From: Acanthamoeba sp. SK_2022b
Taxonomy: Eukaryota > Discosea > Longamoebia > Acanthamoebidae
Direction of reading: 5' to 3'
Assembly: GCA_027943245.1 (NCBI GenBank)
Contig: JANDJZ010000236.1
Coordinates: 1-58,585 of the forward strand
Length of the DNA stretch: 58,585 nt
Under the pieces are notes generated by a model. The model saw nothing but the letters and a program-made list of their open reading frames with translations. It searched no databases and was not told the DNA's origin. The translations under genes were made by a program, and so were the position numbers. Below, piece by piece: positions 57,361 to 58,585 of this stretch. The number at the start of each line of letters is the position of its first letter. The first letter of the stretch is position 1.

Positions 57361-57433
57361 TGGAGGTGACGGGTATCGATCCCGCTGCCTCTCCGATGCG
57401 AACGGAGCGCTCTACCATGTGAGCTACACCCCC
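57361..57433 (-). tRNA. tRNA-Ala (anticodon CGC)
   Basis: Third identical 73-nt copy of this tRNA in the window. Unlike the copies at 28338 and 52046, its flanks are not shared. It lies in the 520-bp gap between the F-box gene and the coiled-coil/PH gene. Confidence 0.95.
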
Positions 57434-57572
57434 AGCCTTAAAAATCATTGCTATCGTGTGTGCTGCAACACGCCACGTTCAGACCCTTTTTTTTTGTTCT
57501 TGTCATAAAGAAAATCGTTCTTGAGTTCGGCAACTCCTCATGTCATGCATGCTTGTTTCTTCTCTTCGCCAG

Positions 57573-58585
57573 TTAGGCAAAGATATTTGGTAAAAAACGC
57601 TCAGCACCCACTGCCGGCCGCAGTTTGTTGGTCTCCACGAGGTGGTTGAGCAGCTTGCACCATTCCTGCATCACGCAACTTCTCAGTCATCGGGAGAAGA
57701 GCTAAAAGGCTCAGCAAGCAGGTGCTCACCTGTGCTTCATCATCTGAATCGCAGGCAACAAACCATTGGCGAGAGGTGGTGCCGATTTCGATGACATTGG
57801 GCGGTGCATCCTTTGGCACACGTACAACCACCACTGTTCGGAGATCCAGTATGCCTGAAGTCGCACACGTGATAACTCAGTCAAACCGACCTAATCAAGT
57901 GTTCTTTCCAAAAATAAGTAAATAATCGCTTAATTTACCTCGTGGTTGAGGTCGCTCATCAGCAGCGTAGTAGATGAGTTGCATGTTTTCTCTGAGAATG
58001 AACATCCGCCTCTTCCAGCTCTTGATCAGCCCGCCTCTGTGTAGACCACGCCAACAGACCATAAGATCATCTCCCCATTTGGGCCACCACCGCGACCGGT
58101 CGCATAGCTCGCTCCTTTGCATACCTTTTGATCATGGAACCACATTTGAGCACGCGTACGTCCTGGAGGCTGGTCGCAACTTTCTGTTCAATCGGAGGGC
58201 CCACCAGGAACTGCAGCACGCCCGCAAACTCCCTGCGCCCGAGTTCGTGGATAACGTTCATTGCATCGATCGTCAGAGGGAGAGGGGAGAGGGAGAGTAC
58301 TTTTCCATGTCTCTCTGCTTGGCCTTCTCGTGCTCCATCTCGTCGAGCCTCCTCGCCAGAGCCTTTGATTTTTGATCTGTGTGACGGCGGCCGACACGCC
58401 GAAGGGAGAGCACGCATGAATGATGAGCACGCATACGTGTACATAGCAAAAAGGTGTTGGAGGGAGGCAAACCGCTCTCTTTCTCCTTGTCTTTGACGAG
58501 CTGCTTCGACTCGTGAGAAGTCTTCTGCAGCTTGGCCTTGAGCTGGGCATTTTCCGTGGTGAGCTCCTGCACCTGTCCCCGGAGC
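57573..58585 (-). CDS. Coiled-coil protein with C-terminal PH domain (5' end outside window)
   Basis: Only the 3' part is present; coding continues past the right edge. Exons from right to left: coiled coil (ELTTENAQLKAKLQKTSHES, KQLVKDKEK, ALARRLDEMEHEKAKQRDME), a linker (EFAGVLQFLVGPPIEQKVAT, SLQDVRVLKCGSMIKR), and a PH domain (GLIKSWKRRMFILRENMQLI, YYAADERPQPRG, VIEIGTTSRQWFVACDSDDE, AQEWCKLLNHLVETNKL, with the conserved Trp). Stop TAA at 57573-57575 after FLPNIFA. A membrane- or phosphoinositide-binding adaptor is inferred. Confidence 0.72.

Overview
The window is nuclear DNA of a free-living amoeba, almost certainly Acanthamoeba. An intronless 375-codon actin gene encodes a protein matching, as I remember it, Acanthamoeba actin I. 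Coding DNA is GC-rich, genes lie close together on both strands, and most are split by many short GT-AG introns. Gene structures below were assembled by hand from reading frames, splice signals and family motifs; spans run from first to last coding base, introns included.

Left part (1-14.6 kb): a minus-strand VIT/VWA protein that carries an in-frame eIF5A-like hypusine-loop domain, a four-CBS protein with a mitochondrial-type leader, a tocopherol-methyltransferase-like enzyme, a plus-strand DENN-PH Rab exchange factor, and a zeta-class glutathione transferase (maleylacetoacetate isomerase).

Middle (15-28 kb): an RFX-type transcription factor with a C-terminal half resembling the fungal regulator homology region, a three-PH-domain protein, a YuiH-type molybdopterin oxidoreductase fused to leucine-rich repeats and disturbed by a 165-bp tandem duplication, a convergent MsrB, a 116-bp tandem repeat array, actin, and a small unknown gene.

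28-42 kb: tRNA-Ala, a Ser/Pro-rich tail-anchored protein, Sec24, a class I methyltransferase, a small charged protein, a PhnD-like bacterial-type binding protein with introns, a CAMK-like kinase and WDR89.

42-58.6 kb: a hormone-sensitive lipase with the metazoan-like N-terminal domain, an ornithine decarboxylase with about 330 extra N-terminal residues, an AT-richer gene-poor stretch with tRNA-Ile, tRNA-Thr, tRNA-Ala and a second 116-bp repeat array, an F-box/ankyrin protein, another tRNA-Ala, and the 3' part of a coiled-coil/PH protein that runs off the right edge.

The genes are mostly unrelated housekeeping and signalling functions, as expected in a eukaryote. The most striking item is the hypusine-loop module inside the VWA protein, because hypusination is known only in eIF5A. 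The molybdopterin-LRR fusion, the RFX-MHR architecture and the extended ornithine decarboxylase are also unusual domain combinations.
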